Shown: positions 1 through 6,294, numbered from the stretch's first letter. The stretch is 10,409 nt of DNA from an uncultured Rhizobiaceae group bacterium (GCA_938009335.1 CALLHT010000149.1:1-10409), one strand, 5' to 3'. Notes: generated by a model not told the origin, from the letters alone. Made by a program: numbers and translations.

Positions 1-666
1 GCGCGTGATCTTTATGAGTCAGCGCTTGGGAGCGACCCCAAATACGCAAGGGCCTTTGCCGCAAAATCCCGCACTCTCAATCTCGATTGGCGTTACAATT
101 GGGTTTCTGATAGAGATCAAGCTCTAGACAGCGCACTCGACCTTGCGCAAAACGCGATCCAGATAGACACGCAGGATGCACGGGGTTTTGGTGAGCTGGG
201 TTTCGCGCATTTGTATCGCAAAGAATATGATGCCGCGATCAATGCCTATGAACGTGCAACACAGCTCAATCCAAATGATGCCGACCTGATGTCTGACATG
301 GCAGACGCTCTGGCTCACTGTGGGCGTTCTGAAGAAGCGATTGCACTACTTGAAAAGGCGATGCGGTTAAACCCGTTCTATCCTGATCAATATGTCTGGC
401 ATTTAGGTGGTGCGTATTACAATTTGAAGGATTACGACAAAGCAATCTCAACCATCAAGACGATGCAAAACCCGACTGAGGGGCGGCGGATTCTTGCTGC
501 ATCATATGGGATGTTGGGGAAGACTGTGGAAGCCAAAAAGCAGGCGGAACTCATCATGAAAGCCCACCCTGATTTTGACCTCAATCATTGGGCAAGCATT
601 TTGCCTGATGCGGTTGATGAAGATACCGAGCATTTCATCGAAGGGCTAAGAAAGGCAGGTCTCTAA
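1..666 (+). CDS. C-terminal TPR region of a probable adenylate/guanylate cyclase (5' partial)
   Basis: The frame is open from base 1 to the TAA at 664-666 (221 residues visible), so the gene begins outside the window. The visible part is a run of tetratricopeptide helices, with segments such as ALDLAQNAIQIDTQDARG, INAYERATQLNPNDAD and ALLEKAMRLNPFYPDQYVW showing the TPR pattern (A at 8 and 20, P near 32). The closing part, with LAASYGMLGKTVEA and the end FIEGLRKAGL, resembles the C-terminus of the TPR-bearing class III adenylate/guanylate cyclases common in Rhizobiales. In those proteins a catalytic domain, and often a TolB-like region, precedes the TPRs. The catalytic domain is not visible here, so the cyclase identity is inferred from the tail; a stand-alone TPR protein remains possible. 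An internal TTG at 211 lies inside a TPR helix and is unlikely to be the true start. Confidence 0.75.
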   Translation, partial: ARDLYESALGSDPKYARAFAAKSRTLNLDWRYNWVSDRDQALDSALDLAQNAIQIDTQDARGFGELGFAHLYRKEYDAAINAYERATQLNPNDADLMSDMADALAHCGRSEEAIALLEKAMRLNPFYPDQYVWHLGGAYYNLKDYDKAISTIKTMQNPTEGRRILAASYGMLGKTVEAKKQAELIMKAHPDFDLNHWASILPDAVDEDTEHFIEGLRKAGL

Positions 667-677
667 GAGAACCTGCC
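654..677. terminator. probable bidirectional hairpin terminator between convergent genes
   Basis: GGCAGGTCTC (654-663) and GAGA-A-CCTGCC (667-677) form a 10-bp stem with one bulged A and a 3-base loop. The stem overlaps the stop codon of the TPR gene. On the minus strand it is followed by TTTCTT, which suits ending the repeat-protein operon that stops at 710. On the plus strand the T-tract is weaker (TTTT at 688-691). Its place between two converging genes suggests a shared terminator. Confidence 0.5.
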
Positions 678-709
678 CGTCCAAATATTTTCAGATATTC
701 ATTTTCAGC

Positions 710-1231
710 TTAATCGCTTGCGTCGCGAGCACCGCTCAATTTCGCGCCAGAGACACGGGCACCTGAAAGTTTCGCGCCAGAAACTTTAGCCCCTGCGACC
801 TTTGCTCCAGATACTTTCGCACCCGAAACCTTTGCGCCGGAGACTTTAGCACCGGAAACACGTGGGCCGTCATAGCCGGGATCATTCAACAACAACTGTT
901 CAATCGTACCAGAAGAGACATCAAGCATGGTTGAGTCGTCTGACTGATCATAAGACCAGACTTTCAAGGACTTATAGAACGGATCATCGTCATCTAGGCC
1001 CGGCCCGGCAACTTCCGCTTTTGTGGCAGGAAGACCTGGGCCATGAACCAACATTAGCGTTGGAGTTGCCATGGCAGAATAAGAGCCGCCATAGCTAAAG
1101 CCATAGATACGAGCGAATGCCGGAGCTTCGGAGGCTTTCACACCGGATTTCTTCTCAGGAATTACTTTCAGGTCTTCGACAATTTTGCCGAATAGCACCA
1201 CACTCGAGTGACTACTAAGGGTCTCGGACAT
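710..1231 (-). CDS. repeat-tailed small protein, candidate substrate/precursor of the YcaO-TfuA enzymes
   Basis: 173 residues; I do not recognise a family. The N-terminal ~40 residues are leader-like (VVLFGKIVEDLKV). Residues 43-66 are rich in Gly, Tyr and Ser (YGFSYGGSYSAM, then a VHGPG turn). Residues 78-120 are acidic (DDDD at 80-83). The C-terminus (123-169) is nine tandem units of [A/P][K/R][V/L][S/A]G, then AR and the tail DASD. There is no cysteine, signal peptide or membrane segment. The ATG at 1231 follows GGGGGA four bases upstream. It is the last gene of the YcaO-TfuA-peptidase operon, 59 bp after the peptidase, which suggests it is the modified substrate (inference). The unit also fits the pentapeptide-repeat rule (A at i-2, V/L at i), with Lys/Arg replacing the usual Asp/Asn, so a short beta-helix is the main alternative. 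Confidence 0.7.
   Translation of the reverse strand: MSETLSSHSSVVLFGKIVEDLKVIPEKKSGVKASEAPAFARIYGFSYGGSYSAMATPTLMLVHGPGLPATKAEVAGPGLDDDDPFYKSLKVWSYDQSDDSTMLDVSSGTIEQLLLNDPGYDGPRVSGAKVSGAKVSGAKVSGAKVAGAKVSGAKLSGARVSGAKLSGARDASD
725..865 (-). repeat. nine-copy 15-bp tandem repeat encoding [A/P][K/R][V/L][S/A]G
   Basis: Read on the minus strand, the 15-bp units begin at 865 and run in frame to 731, followed by a partial unit (AR, 725-730). The protein units in order are PRVSG, three AKVSG, AKVAG, AKVSG, AKLSG, ARVSG and AKLSG. No two DNA units are identical: Ala is GCT, GCA, GCG or GCC, and Gly and Val codons vary as freely. The protein pattern has therefore been kept while the DNA drifted. One unit has Ala in place of Ser. 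Confidence 0.95.
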
Positions 1232-1290
1232 GTGTCCCCCATTTTGAATTTTGTTAGGCCCCTAAGTGCAATCTAGCGAATATTATCCTG

Positions 1291-2547
1291 CTAGTCCAGT
1301 GGCATAAGTGTTCTGACAGAATTGGCATGACTGTCCTTTTGCAGGGGCGCAAGTTGTGGCCCTATTTCCACCCAGCCTATATCGCGAATGTCGAAGTTGC
1401 CACGGATGATTTTATGAAACCGGCCACCCGTATGTTTGCGTTCTACAGCTTCAAAAGTGCGCGCAACATGGATAAAGTCTAGTTCATTGCGATCAAGGGA
1501 CTGCCATGTATCAGCCAGATATGTTCCTAGTATATCTCTTGCTTCAAGCAGCGCTTCTTTAAACTCCTGCGGGTTGGCGGCATAGGCTTCATCAAACAGC
1601 TCCTGCATGACGGGGGCATAGTCAGGCGTTGCCAAAAGCTTGTCCGACAAATCTTCCATCTCTGGCGTAATGGCGCCGCGATCAACCAGACACTCATGAA
1701 AGATATCGACCAAAATATCAAAAAATGCGCCAGTAAGCGGTTGCGAGAGTTTATGTTCCTTGATCCATCCTTCCGCAAAATCTGAAAGCGTTTTGTCATT
1801 TGCTGCAATCCGAATTTGCTTGTTACCGGATAATTCTGCCATCCGGTTAATTGCGTTGAGCATATAAAGATTGCCGTGGGTATTTTCGAGCAAATGGTCA
1901 ACAAGCGTATTGAAATGCAGTGAAGAAATGAGCGCGACCAAATCTGCCGCACTTTCATGGAAGCCAAAATACTCACCAACCGGTGTTCCAGGATCAGGCA
2001 CGCCAACCTCTGAATAAATGATCGCATGCCCCACTTCGTGAGCGATGACGTCAAAGTTCAGGCTGAAGGGCTTATACGTTCCGGTTTTGGAATCGCCGCC
2101 CATTTCAATAAACCCGAACCCTGAATAGGCATTATCGAGCGTAGGCAAAATCGTGAGTTCCTGCCGCTCGTAGTGAGTTTCGCCATGCCAAGGTATTCGC
2201 CGCCCAAAATATCCTTCCCATATATCGAGAACGAACCGTATCGTACCGAAAAGATGCGCGGCCTCAAACTGCTCAGTGCCGGGTTCAAGATAATCAAAAT
2301 GACCTTCTTCGTCCGGCACGGCAGGCGTATGGATGTCGCCCGTCCACGGTGGTGCGAGTACATCATCACCATCAGGAGATATCCCATAGGGCTGTGGCTT
2401 CCCGATTGGAAAGATCGTGTACATGTGTTCGTCTGACGGTCCCGGATCGAGACTGCCAGCGGGAGATGAAACCATAACGGTTTCCGGTTCCGCATACTCT
2501 TCGAGAAAACGGGGTTGTGGAAATAATTTAAAACGTGTGCCTTGCAT
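1291..2547 (-). CDS. thermolysin-like (M4/gluzincin) zinc metallopeptidase, cytoplasmic type
   Basis: 418 residues. The zinc site HEVGH is at 170-174 and the third ligand is probably E198 in HESAAD, with D202 four residues later as in the E-x-x-x-D of thermolysin. The lead-in DNAYSGFGF...PFSLNFDVIAHEVGH parallels the thermolysin segment NNAF...PLSGGIDVV-HELTH. H265 in EHKLSQPLTGAFFD is a candidate for the transition-state histidine. Unlike secreted M4 enzymes there is no signal peptide and no obvious inhibitory propeptide, so it probably acts in the cytoplasm. The ATG at 2547 is the only good start after an in-frame TAA; its ribosome site is weak. It lies 73 bp after TfuA and 59 bp before the repeat protein, in the same direction, so maturation of that protein is a reasonable guess. 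Thermolysins prefer Val/Leu after the cut, which matches the repeat units. Peptidase family is well supported; substrate is inference. Confidence 0.85.
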   Translation of the reverse strand: MQGTRFKLFPQPRFLEEYAEPETVMVSSPAGSLDPGPSDEHMYTIFPIGKPQPYGISPDGDDVLAPPWTGDIHTPAVPDEEGHFDYLEPGTEQFEAAHLFGTIRFVLDIWEGYFGRRIPWHGETHYERQELTILPTLDNAYSGFGFIEMGGDSKTGTYKPFSLNFDVIAHEVGHAIIYSEVGVPDPGTPVGEYFGFHESAADLVALISSLHFNTLVDHLLENTHGNLYMLNAINRMAELSGNKQIRIAANDKTLSDFAEGWIKEHKLSQPLTGAFFDILVDIFHECLVDRGAITPEMEDLSDKLLATPDYAPVMQELFDEAYAANPQEFKEALLEARDILGTYLADTWQSLDRNELDFIHVARTFEAVERKHTGGRFHKIIRGNFDIRDIGWVEIGPQLAPLQKDSHANSVRTLMPLD

Positions 2548-2620
2548 CAGCCCATCCAGCTTATGCCCCTTGCCTAATTCTTATCGATTTAACAGCGCAT
2601 TACAAGAATTGAATTGGAGT

Positions 2621-3418
2621 TCATACGTCAAACAAACGATATCCATCACCGGCATTGGTAGTATTTTCGTGCCTGATAGGAGTTGTTCTTTCTTCCCAGA
2701 TGAGCCTGCATCGATGCCAGAACTCTGTTTCAACAAATTCGAAATCGGCTTTGAAGGGCTTAGAAAAGTCCGTTGCTTCGAGAACGGAAAGAAGTTCCAG
2801 CGCATCGGCTTTTTTCTGATCCATTGCATTTTCGGTCAGCCATCGGGCAAAGGCTACGATATCCAATCCTAAATCTGCCTCAGACTCCAGCGCATCAAGA
2901 ATCGTATCCCAAGTCCGCGTTTTGTAAAATTGCGCTTTGGCAATCTCACAAAGTTTTGCCGCTTGACCAGTTGAAAGCGCGCCTTTTTCCCCTGCGATCG
3001 ACGCAGTCGCTCGGACATTCACCATTGGTTCGCTCAATGGCATCGAACCGAGCTCTGCCGGACCATGCACAAGCCCCACTTCATCGTCATCATTGATTTC
3101 GCCATCGCGATAGGCTTCAAAGATTGCACCAACCCCACGCATGCCAAATGTGTGGGTTTCGGCAGCACGCAATGCACCCATGCTAGACGCGCCCAAAATG
3201 TGCACGCCTTCACTCAGCGCATACAAGATTTCCTTGTGCCAGACGGAGGGTTGCCCTTCAAAGTATCCGTCAATGATAGCAATTGCAGAAGGTTCATCTT
3301 GTACGGCCAGATAAACATCTCCCTGGCTGCAAGGAGATCGAAACTCAAACTGATCCATATCATCCAGTTCGATTCCGGACAGTGACGGCCCGGAGAAAAT
3401 AATCACCTTATCGTTCAT
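2621..3418 (-). CDS. tfuA: TfuA-like protein, partner of YcaO
   Basis: 265 residues of the TfuA family, first named from the trifolitoxin locus. Hallmarks are the N-terminal KVIIFSGPSLSG, the core GASSMGALRAAE at 76-87, GMRGVGAIFEAYRDGEI at 92-108 and DDDEVGLVHGP at 110-120. TfuA proteins usually accompany YcaO. In methanogens the pair is needed for thioamidation of a glycine in methyl-coenzyme M reductase, and TfuA is thought to help deliver sulfur. I chose the ATG at 3418 because it has GGAGGG six bases upstream and begins at the conserved strand KVIIFSGP. The frame is open for 31 more codons but those lie inside YcaO and look non-native. It overlaps the end of YcaO by 11 bp, so the two are probably translationally coupled and made in similar amounts. 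Confidence 0.93.
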   Translation of the reverse strand: MNDKVIIFSGPSLSGIELDDMDQFEFRSPCSQGDVYLAVQDEPSAIAIIDGYFEGQPSVWHKEILYALSEGVHILGASSMGALRAAETHTFGMRGVGAIFEAYRDGEINDDDEVGLVHGPAELGSMPLSEPMVNVRATASIAGEKGALSTGQAAKLCEIAKAQFYKTRTWDTILDALESEADLGLDIVAFARWLTENAMDQKKADALELLSVLEATDFSKPFKADFEFVETEFWHRCRLIWEERTTPIRHENTTNAGDGYRLFDV

Positions 3419-4613
3419 CTTGCGCCCTCCGCGACCGTTCACCCGGTTGATAGGTCTCATCATCGTGAGGAGATTCCAGTCCCGGCACGACAAGGCGGTA
3501 GACTTCCACACCGTGTTCCGGTCGTTTTAACTCCACCGCTATCACCTCACCAATTCCCACTGCAGACAGGCAGGATAGAAGGTGTTCATTATCCTGCTCT
3601 AATGAGGTGAATGTTTTACTTGGCAGATCGGTAAAGTTACGCTTCCCTTGAGGCGCAGCAAAAAGCTCATCCGCGAATGCCTGCTTTTCTGCCAGACCCT
3701 CTGCTTGGTACTCTGAAAGCAGCAGATCATCCCGCGCACCACTCACGTAATTCAGTCGTGTTTGCGCAGCTTCCGTAAGCGCTCGACGCGTTGCAACACC
3801 AAGATCAAGATGACATCCTGAACCAAGTCCAAGATGTCCAATTGAGCCATCTGGCGCGCGAATAATCGCCATGACGCATGGCACAGCAATGTCAGACGTA
3901 ACATCCCACAATCCGCATTCCAGTTCGGCGGTATTGAACCGATCCAACAAATCCACACATTGAGGATTGTTGATTGAATCAGCGTCGAGTCGGGTCATGT
4001 GCCGCTCTTCAATCGGCAACTGATGCCAAAGGGTGAGCGCATCACGCTCAATCAACTCAGTCAGCGCATGGCAAATGGCTTCAAGTCGATGATTGCCGGA
4101 AGCAAGGCCATTGGTGCTGGCGTGAAACACACTGGGGAAAGGCGCTGATGGACGCGCGTAATCCGCATGCACCATATCGTATGGCACTAACGTCTTTTCA
4201 TCGGAGAAACAATCAACGCCTTCAACCCAAAGCATCGGTTCTGCGGGTGAGTATTTTGCACCACGAACGATCGGAAGGCGCTTAGTATCTGCGAAACGAT
4301 GCTTTTCTCTCAAGTTGATTTCTTTGCCATAGAGGATTGGCTTATCAAAATGTTCGGCATGCCAAATTTCTATAGCTTCCATCATTGCAGATGCTTTTGC
4401 ATCAGCAAGCGTCATGCCCTTGCCCTGGGACACAGCCACGGTGCGGGAATTTGGCCTGATCGCCAACGTGACCGGAATGCCAATTCGATCCAAGCCTGTA
4501 ACATCCGCAATCCGAGTAATGCCAAAATCCGCAAGCTTCGGCTGCCATTTGGCAAACGTCTCTTCTGCTGAGCAAATTCTATGCGTTCCAATATCAAGGC
4601 GCTTTTCCGGCAC
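3408..4613 (-). CDS. ycaO: YcaO-domain ATP-dependent amide-activating enzyme
   Basis: 401 residues covering one complete YcaO domain. Visible motifs are SQGKG (62-66), SAMMEAIE (75-82, E79 and E82), STNGLASGN (166-174), E178 with ELIERD (186-191), and E281 in TEAAQTRLN. These glutamates correspond to the ATP/Mg2+ site of YcaO enzymes, which phosphorylate a backbone amide oxygen so that Ser/Thr/Cys side chains (azolines), sulfide (thioamides) or amines (amidines) can attack. The C-terminus passes VVPGLESP and ends in a charged tail without the PxPxP motif of many azoline-forming members. There is no fused E1-like or docking domain. The adjoining TfuA favours thioamidation or a trifolitoxin-like role; the product is unknown. 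The start is GTG at 4613 with a strong GGGGAGGG site (4620-4627) six bases upstream. First gene of the minus-strand operon. Confidence 0.93.
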   Translation of the reverse strand: MPEKRLDIGTHRICSAEETFAKWQPKLADFGITRIADVTGLDRIGIPVTLAIRPNSRTVAVSQGKGMTLADAKASAMMEAIEIWHAEHFDKPILYGKEINLREKHRFADTKRLPIVRGAKYSPAEPMLWVEGVDCFSDEKTLVPYDMVHADYARPSAPFPSVFHASTNGLASGNHRLEAICHALTELIERDALTLWHQLPIEERHMTRLDADSINNPQCVDLLDRFNTAELECGLWDVTSDIAVPCVMAIIRAPDGSIGHLGLGSGCHLDLGVATRRALTEAAQTRLNYVSGARDDLLLSEYQAEGLAEKQAFADELFAAPQGKRNFTDLPSKTFTSLEQDNEHLLSCLSAVGIGEVIAVELKRPEHGVEVYRLVVPGLESPHDDETYQPGERSRRAQDER

Positions 4614-4747
4614 TCAGAGCCCTCCCCATTCGCGAACCTAGTTTAAGTAACTCCAAGCCGCCAGCTTTACGATTACAATAAGTTGGACTATGGGTTTTCG
4701 AAAGCAGAAACATTTTCCCATTTCAATGGCGAGCAAAGAACTTTTCC
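4614..4747. promoter_or_regulatory. divergent intergenic region between ycaO and cysQ
   Basis: These 134 bp must carry the 5' signals for both the minus-strand YcaO operon and plus-strand cysQ. Visible elements are the strong YcaO ribosome site (4620-4627, minus), a TTTCGAAA palindrome near 4696-4703, and a CCATT-TC-AATGG dyad just before cysQ. I could not assign convincing -35/-10 pairs on either strand. Only the location is secure. Confidence 0.4.
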
Positions 4748-5500
4748 ATGACCAACTATTCTAAAATGATTGAAGTTCTTGAGCCTGTTGCACGTGAAGC
4801 CGGTAATGCGATTATGGAAGTCTATCGGAAGGGTGTTACCGCGAAGACGAAAGGCGATGGCTCTCCGGTTACCGAAGCAGACCAAAGAGCAGAAGCCATC
4901 ATCCTGAAAACGCTAAAGTCGGAGTTTCCAGAAATCACGATTATCTCTGAAGAAAACGCAGCCAGCCATTCTTTAGCAGCACCTGAGAGGTTTTTTCTGG
5001 TTGATCCACTGGATGGCACTAAGGAGTTTCTAAAACAGGATGGGAAGGGTTCATTCACGGTGAATATTGCATTGGTCGAAAATGGTATCCCAACCATGGG
5101 TGTCGTTTTCGCACCCGCATTGGATCGGATGTTCTCCGGCAGCATTAAAGCCGGTGCTCATGAGAATGGAGCCGGAATCCAGATTAGAGATGTTCCGCAA
5201 GAAGGACCCGTTGCAGTTGCAAGTGCGTCTCACCGCGATGAGGCAACAGACCAATGGCTGGCGAAACATTCAATTGATCAGACCGTATCGATTGGTTCTT
5301 CGCTCAAGTTCTGTCTTGTCGCTGCTGGCGAAGCAGATGTCTATCCACGCTTTGGCCCGACCATGGAATGGGACACAGCTGCAGGAGATGCCGTGCTAAG
5401 AGCCGCAGGCGGCGGTGTAGAAAATCCTGATGGCTCGCTTTTCGCTTACGGAAAAGCGAACTATCGAAATGGCCCATTTGTCGCGAAAGGCAAAATGTAA
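4748..5500 (+). CDS. cysQ: 3'(2'),5'-bisphosphate nucleotidase CysQ (inositol monophosphatase superfamily)
   Basis: 250 residues, the normal CysQ length. It converts 3'-phosphoadenosine 5'-phosphate, the by-product of PAPS use in sulfate assimilation, to AMP. The Li+-sensitive, Mg2+-binding signature is clear: E68/E69 in IISEEN, DPLDGTKEF at 86-94 (D86, D89), and WDTAAGDA at 208-215 with D209. The stretch GSSLKFCLVAAGEADVYPR is typical of CysQ rather than SuhB-type inositol phosphatases. The ATG at 4748 has only a weak purine-rich region upstream. It is 33 bp before the PPOX gene and likely shares its mRNA. It diverges from the YcaO operon, which may be chance or a loose link to sulfur metabolism. 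Confidence 0.92.
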   Translation: MTNYSKMIEVLEPVAREAGNAIMEVYRKGVTAKTKGDGSPVTEADQRAEAIILKTLKSEFPEITIISEENAASHSLAAPERFFLVDPLDGTKEFLKQDGKGSFTVNIALVENGIPTMGVVFAPALDRMFSGSIKAGAHENGAGIQIRDVPQEGPVAVASASHRDEATDQWLAKHSIDQTVSIGSSLKFCLVAAGEADVYPRFGPTMEWDTAAGDAVLRAAGGGVENPDGSLFAYGKANYRNGPFVAKGKM

Positions 5501-5533
5501 TACCAACAAAGAAACATCTCACGGAGGCGCCCC

Positions 5534-6145
5534 ATGACCACTCTCAAAACCATCGAAGAGTTGGAGAATATCTATGGGCAGCCAGGCGAAGCATCCCTTG
5601 TAAAAGAAGTGCCGCAGATCATTCCGCAATATCGCACATTCATTAAGGCCTCACCGTTTTGCACTCTGGCAACAGTCGGCCCTGAAGGACTTGATTGTTC
5701 GCCGCGTGGCGATGTTCCGGGATTTGTCCGCGTGCATGACGAGCGGACGCTGATGATGCCAGACCGACGCGGAAACAACCGTGCGGACTCGCTTAAGAAT
5801 ATCATTCGCGACCCGCGCATTGCACTTTGCTTTCTTATTCCAGGCTCCCGGACGGCACTTCGGGTGAACGGAGAAGCGCAGGTTTCGATTGATCCTGCGC
5901 TTAGACATTCCTTCGCCGAGAAAGGCAAAGAACCAAGAACTGTGATCGTCATCAGCACAACAGCAGTCTATTTTCAATGCGGTCGCGCCATCGTTCGTTC
6001 GAACCTTTGGGATGAAAGTGCAAAAATTGATCCAGCAACGCTTCCAACACCCGGAGATGTGTTGGCGGAGCTTTCCAATGGCAGTGTTGGCGGGAAAGAA
6101 TATGATGAAAAGTGGGAAGGTCGCGCCAAAGAAAGCCTTTGGTGA
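5534..6145 (+). CDS. pyridoxamine 5'-phosphate oxidase-type FMN-binding flavoprotein
   Basis: 203 residues with the split-barrel FMN-binding fold. The block LATVGPEGLDCSPRGD (45-60), the phosphate-binding segment MPDRRGNNRADSLKNI (75-90) and LIPGSRTALRVNGEA (101-115) mark the MSMEG_1061/DR2398-like subgroup of PPOX-family flavoproteins rather than PdxH itself. The physiological substrate of this subgroup is not established; a flavin-dependent oxidoreductase role is the safe reading. The ATG at 5534 has GGAGG about six bases upstream and lies 33 bp after cysQ, so the two are probably one transcript. The gene is complete and its base composition is like its neighbours. Confidence 0.88.
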   Translation: MTTLKTIEELENIYGQPGEASLVKEVPQIIPQYRTFIKASPFCTLATVGPEGLDCSPRGDVPGFVRVHDERTLMMPDRRGNNRADSLKNIIRDPRIALCFLIPGSRTALRVNGEAQVSIDPALRHSFAEKGKEPRTVIVISTTAVYFQCGRAIVRSNLWDESAKIDPATLPTPGDVLAELSNGSVGGKEYDEKWEGRAKESLW

Positions 6146-6160
6146 CATTTTTAAGACCTT

Positions 6161-6183
6161 AAAGTAATTGGGGACTTTTTTTT
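6161..6183 (+). terminator. possible weak terminator after the PPOX gene
   Basis: AAAGT (6161-6165) can pair with ACTTT (6174-6178) across an 8-base loop, and the second arm runs into a T8 tract (6176-6183). A second small AT-rich hairpin (TTTAA/TTAAA) lies just before it. The stem is short, so termination would be weak. Its place 15 bp after the stop codon supports the reading. Confidence 0.35.
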
Positions 6184-6194
6184 ATTAGTATCTA

Positions 6195-6215
6195 CCAATT
6201 CGTCGAATAAATTGG
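6195..6215. promoter_or_regulatory. inverted repeat upstream of the GGDEF gene (distal)
   Basis: CCAATT (6195-6200) and AATTGG (6210-6215) are perfect 6-base arms around a 9-base spacer, about 80 bp before the GGDEF start. The arms are short and AT-rich, so chance is possible. It could be a regulator binding site. No partner regulator is nearby. Confidence 0.3.
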
Positions 6216-6230
6216 CATGTTTACGACTCA

Positions 6231-6263
6231 GAACAAGAGGGCTGGCTGCTTTTGATCTTGTTC
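6231..6263. promoter_or_regulatory. 8-bp inverted repeat upstream of the GGDEF gene
   Basis: GAACAAGA (6231-6238) and TCTTGTTC (6256-6263) are perfect arms with a 17-base spacer, 30 bp before the GGDEF start. The arm separation fits either a dimeric regulator site or a hairpin in the mRNA leader. I cannot place a transcription start, so I cannot choose between them. Confidence 0.4.
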
Positions 6264-6270
6264 AATAGTG

Positions 6271-6294
6271 AATATTTTGGGCGGGCAAAATATT
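6271..6294 (+). promoter_or_regulatory. 9-bp hairpin covering the GGDEF start codon
   Basis: AATATTTTG (6271-6279) and CAAAATATT (6286-6294) are perfect arms with a 6-base loop GGCGGG (6280-6285). The right arm contains the first two bases of the TTG start codon (6293-6295). The loop is the only ribosome-site-like sequence upstream. In the mRNA the ribosome site would be presented in the loop while the start codon is held in an AU-rich stem, an arrangement that could make translation conditional, for example on temperature. Function is inference; the hairpin is exact. Confidence 0.5.

Noticed and set aside
211..666. Start of the TPR gene at TTG 211
   Set aside because: The frame is open to base 1 and TPR-like sequence continues upstream, so the gene begins outside the window.
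725..865. CRISPR array or minisatellite
   Set aside because: Units are 15 bp, contiguous, in frame and diverged at synonymous sites; there are no spacers.
1232..1290. Small hairpins (CTAGC/GCTAG and TTAGG/CCTAA) between the peptidase and the repeat protein, as an attenuator
   Set aside because: Stems are only five base pairs with no T-tract; too weak to call.
1527..2495. Two long minus-strand frames (145 and 175 codons) within the peptidase gene
   Set aside because: They lie in a shifted frame of a clearly coding gene with zinc motifs; their translations show no domain and are rich in low-complexity basic stretches.
3419..3511. Longer TfuA frame (296 residues) starting inside ycaO
   Set aside because: The 31 extra residues are not TfuA-like and lie within YcaO coding sequence; the ATG at 3418 has GGAGGG at good spacing and starts at the conserved strand.
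4726..4764. 13-codon frame (ATG at 4726) overlapping the cysQ start, as a possible leader peptide
   Set aside because: It has no ribosome site and no distinctive residues; a frame this short is expected by chance.
5572..6148. Antisense frames of 128 and 165 codons over the PPOX gene
   Set aside because: The plus-strand frame has clear family motifs and a good ribosome site; the antisense products match nothing I recognise.
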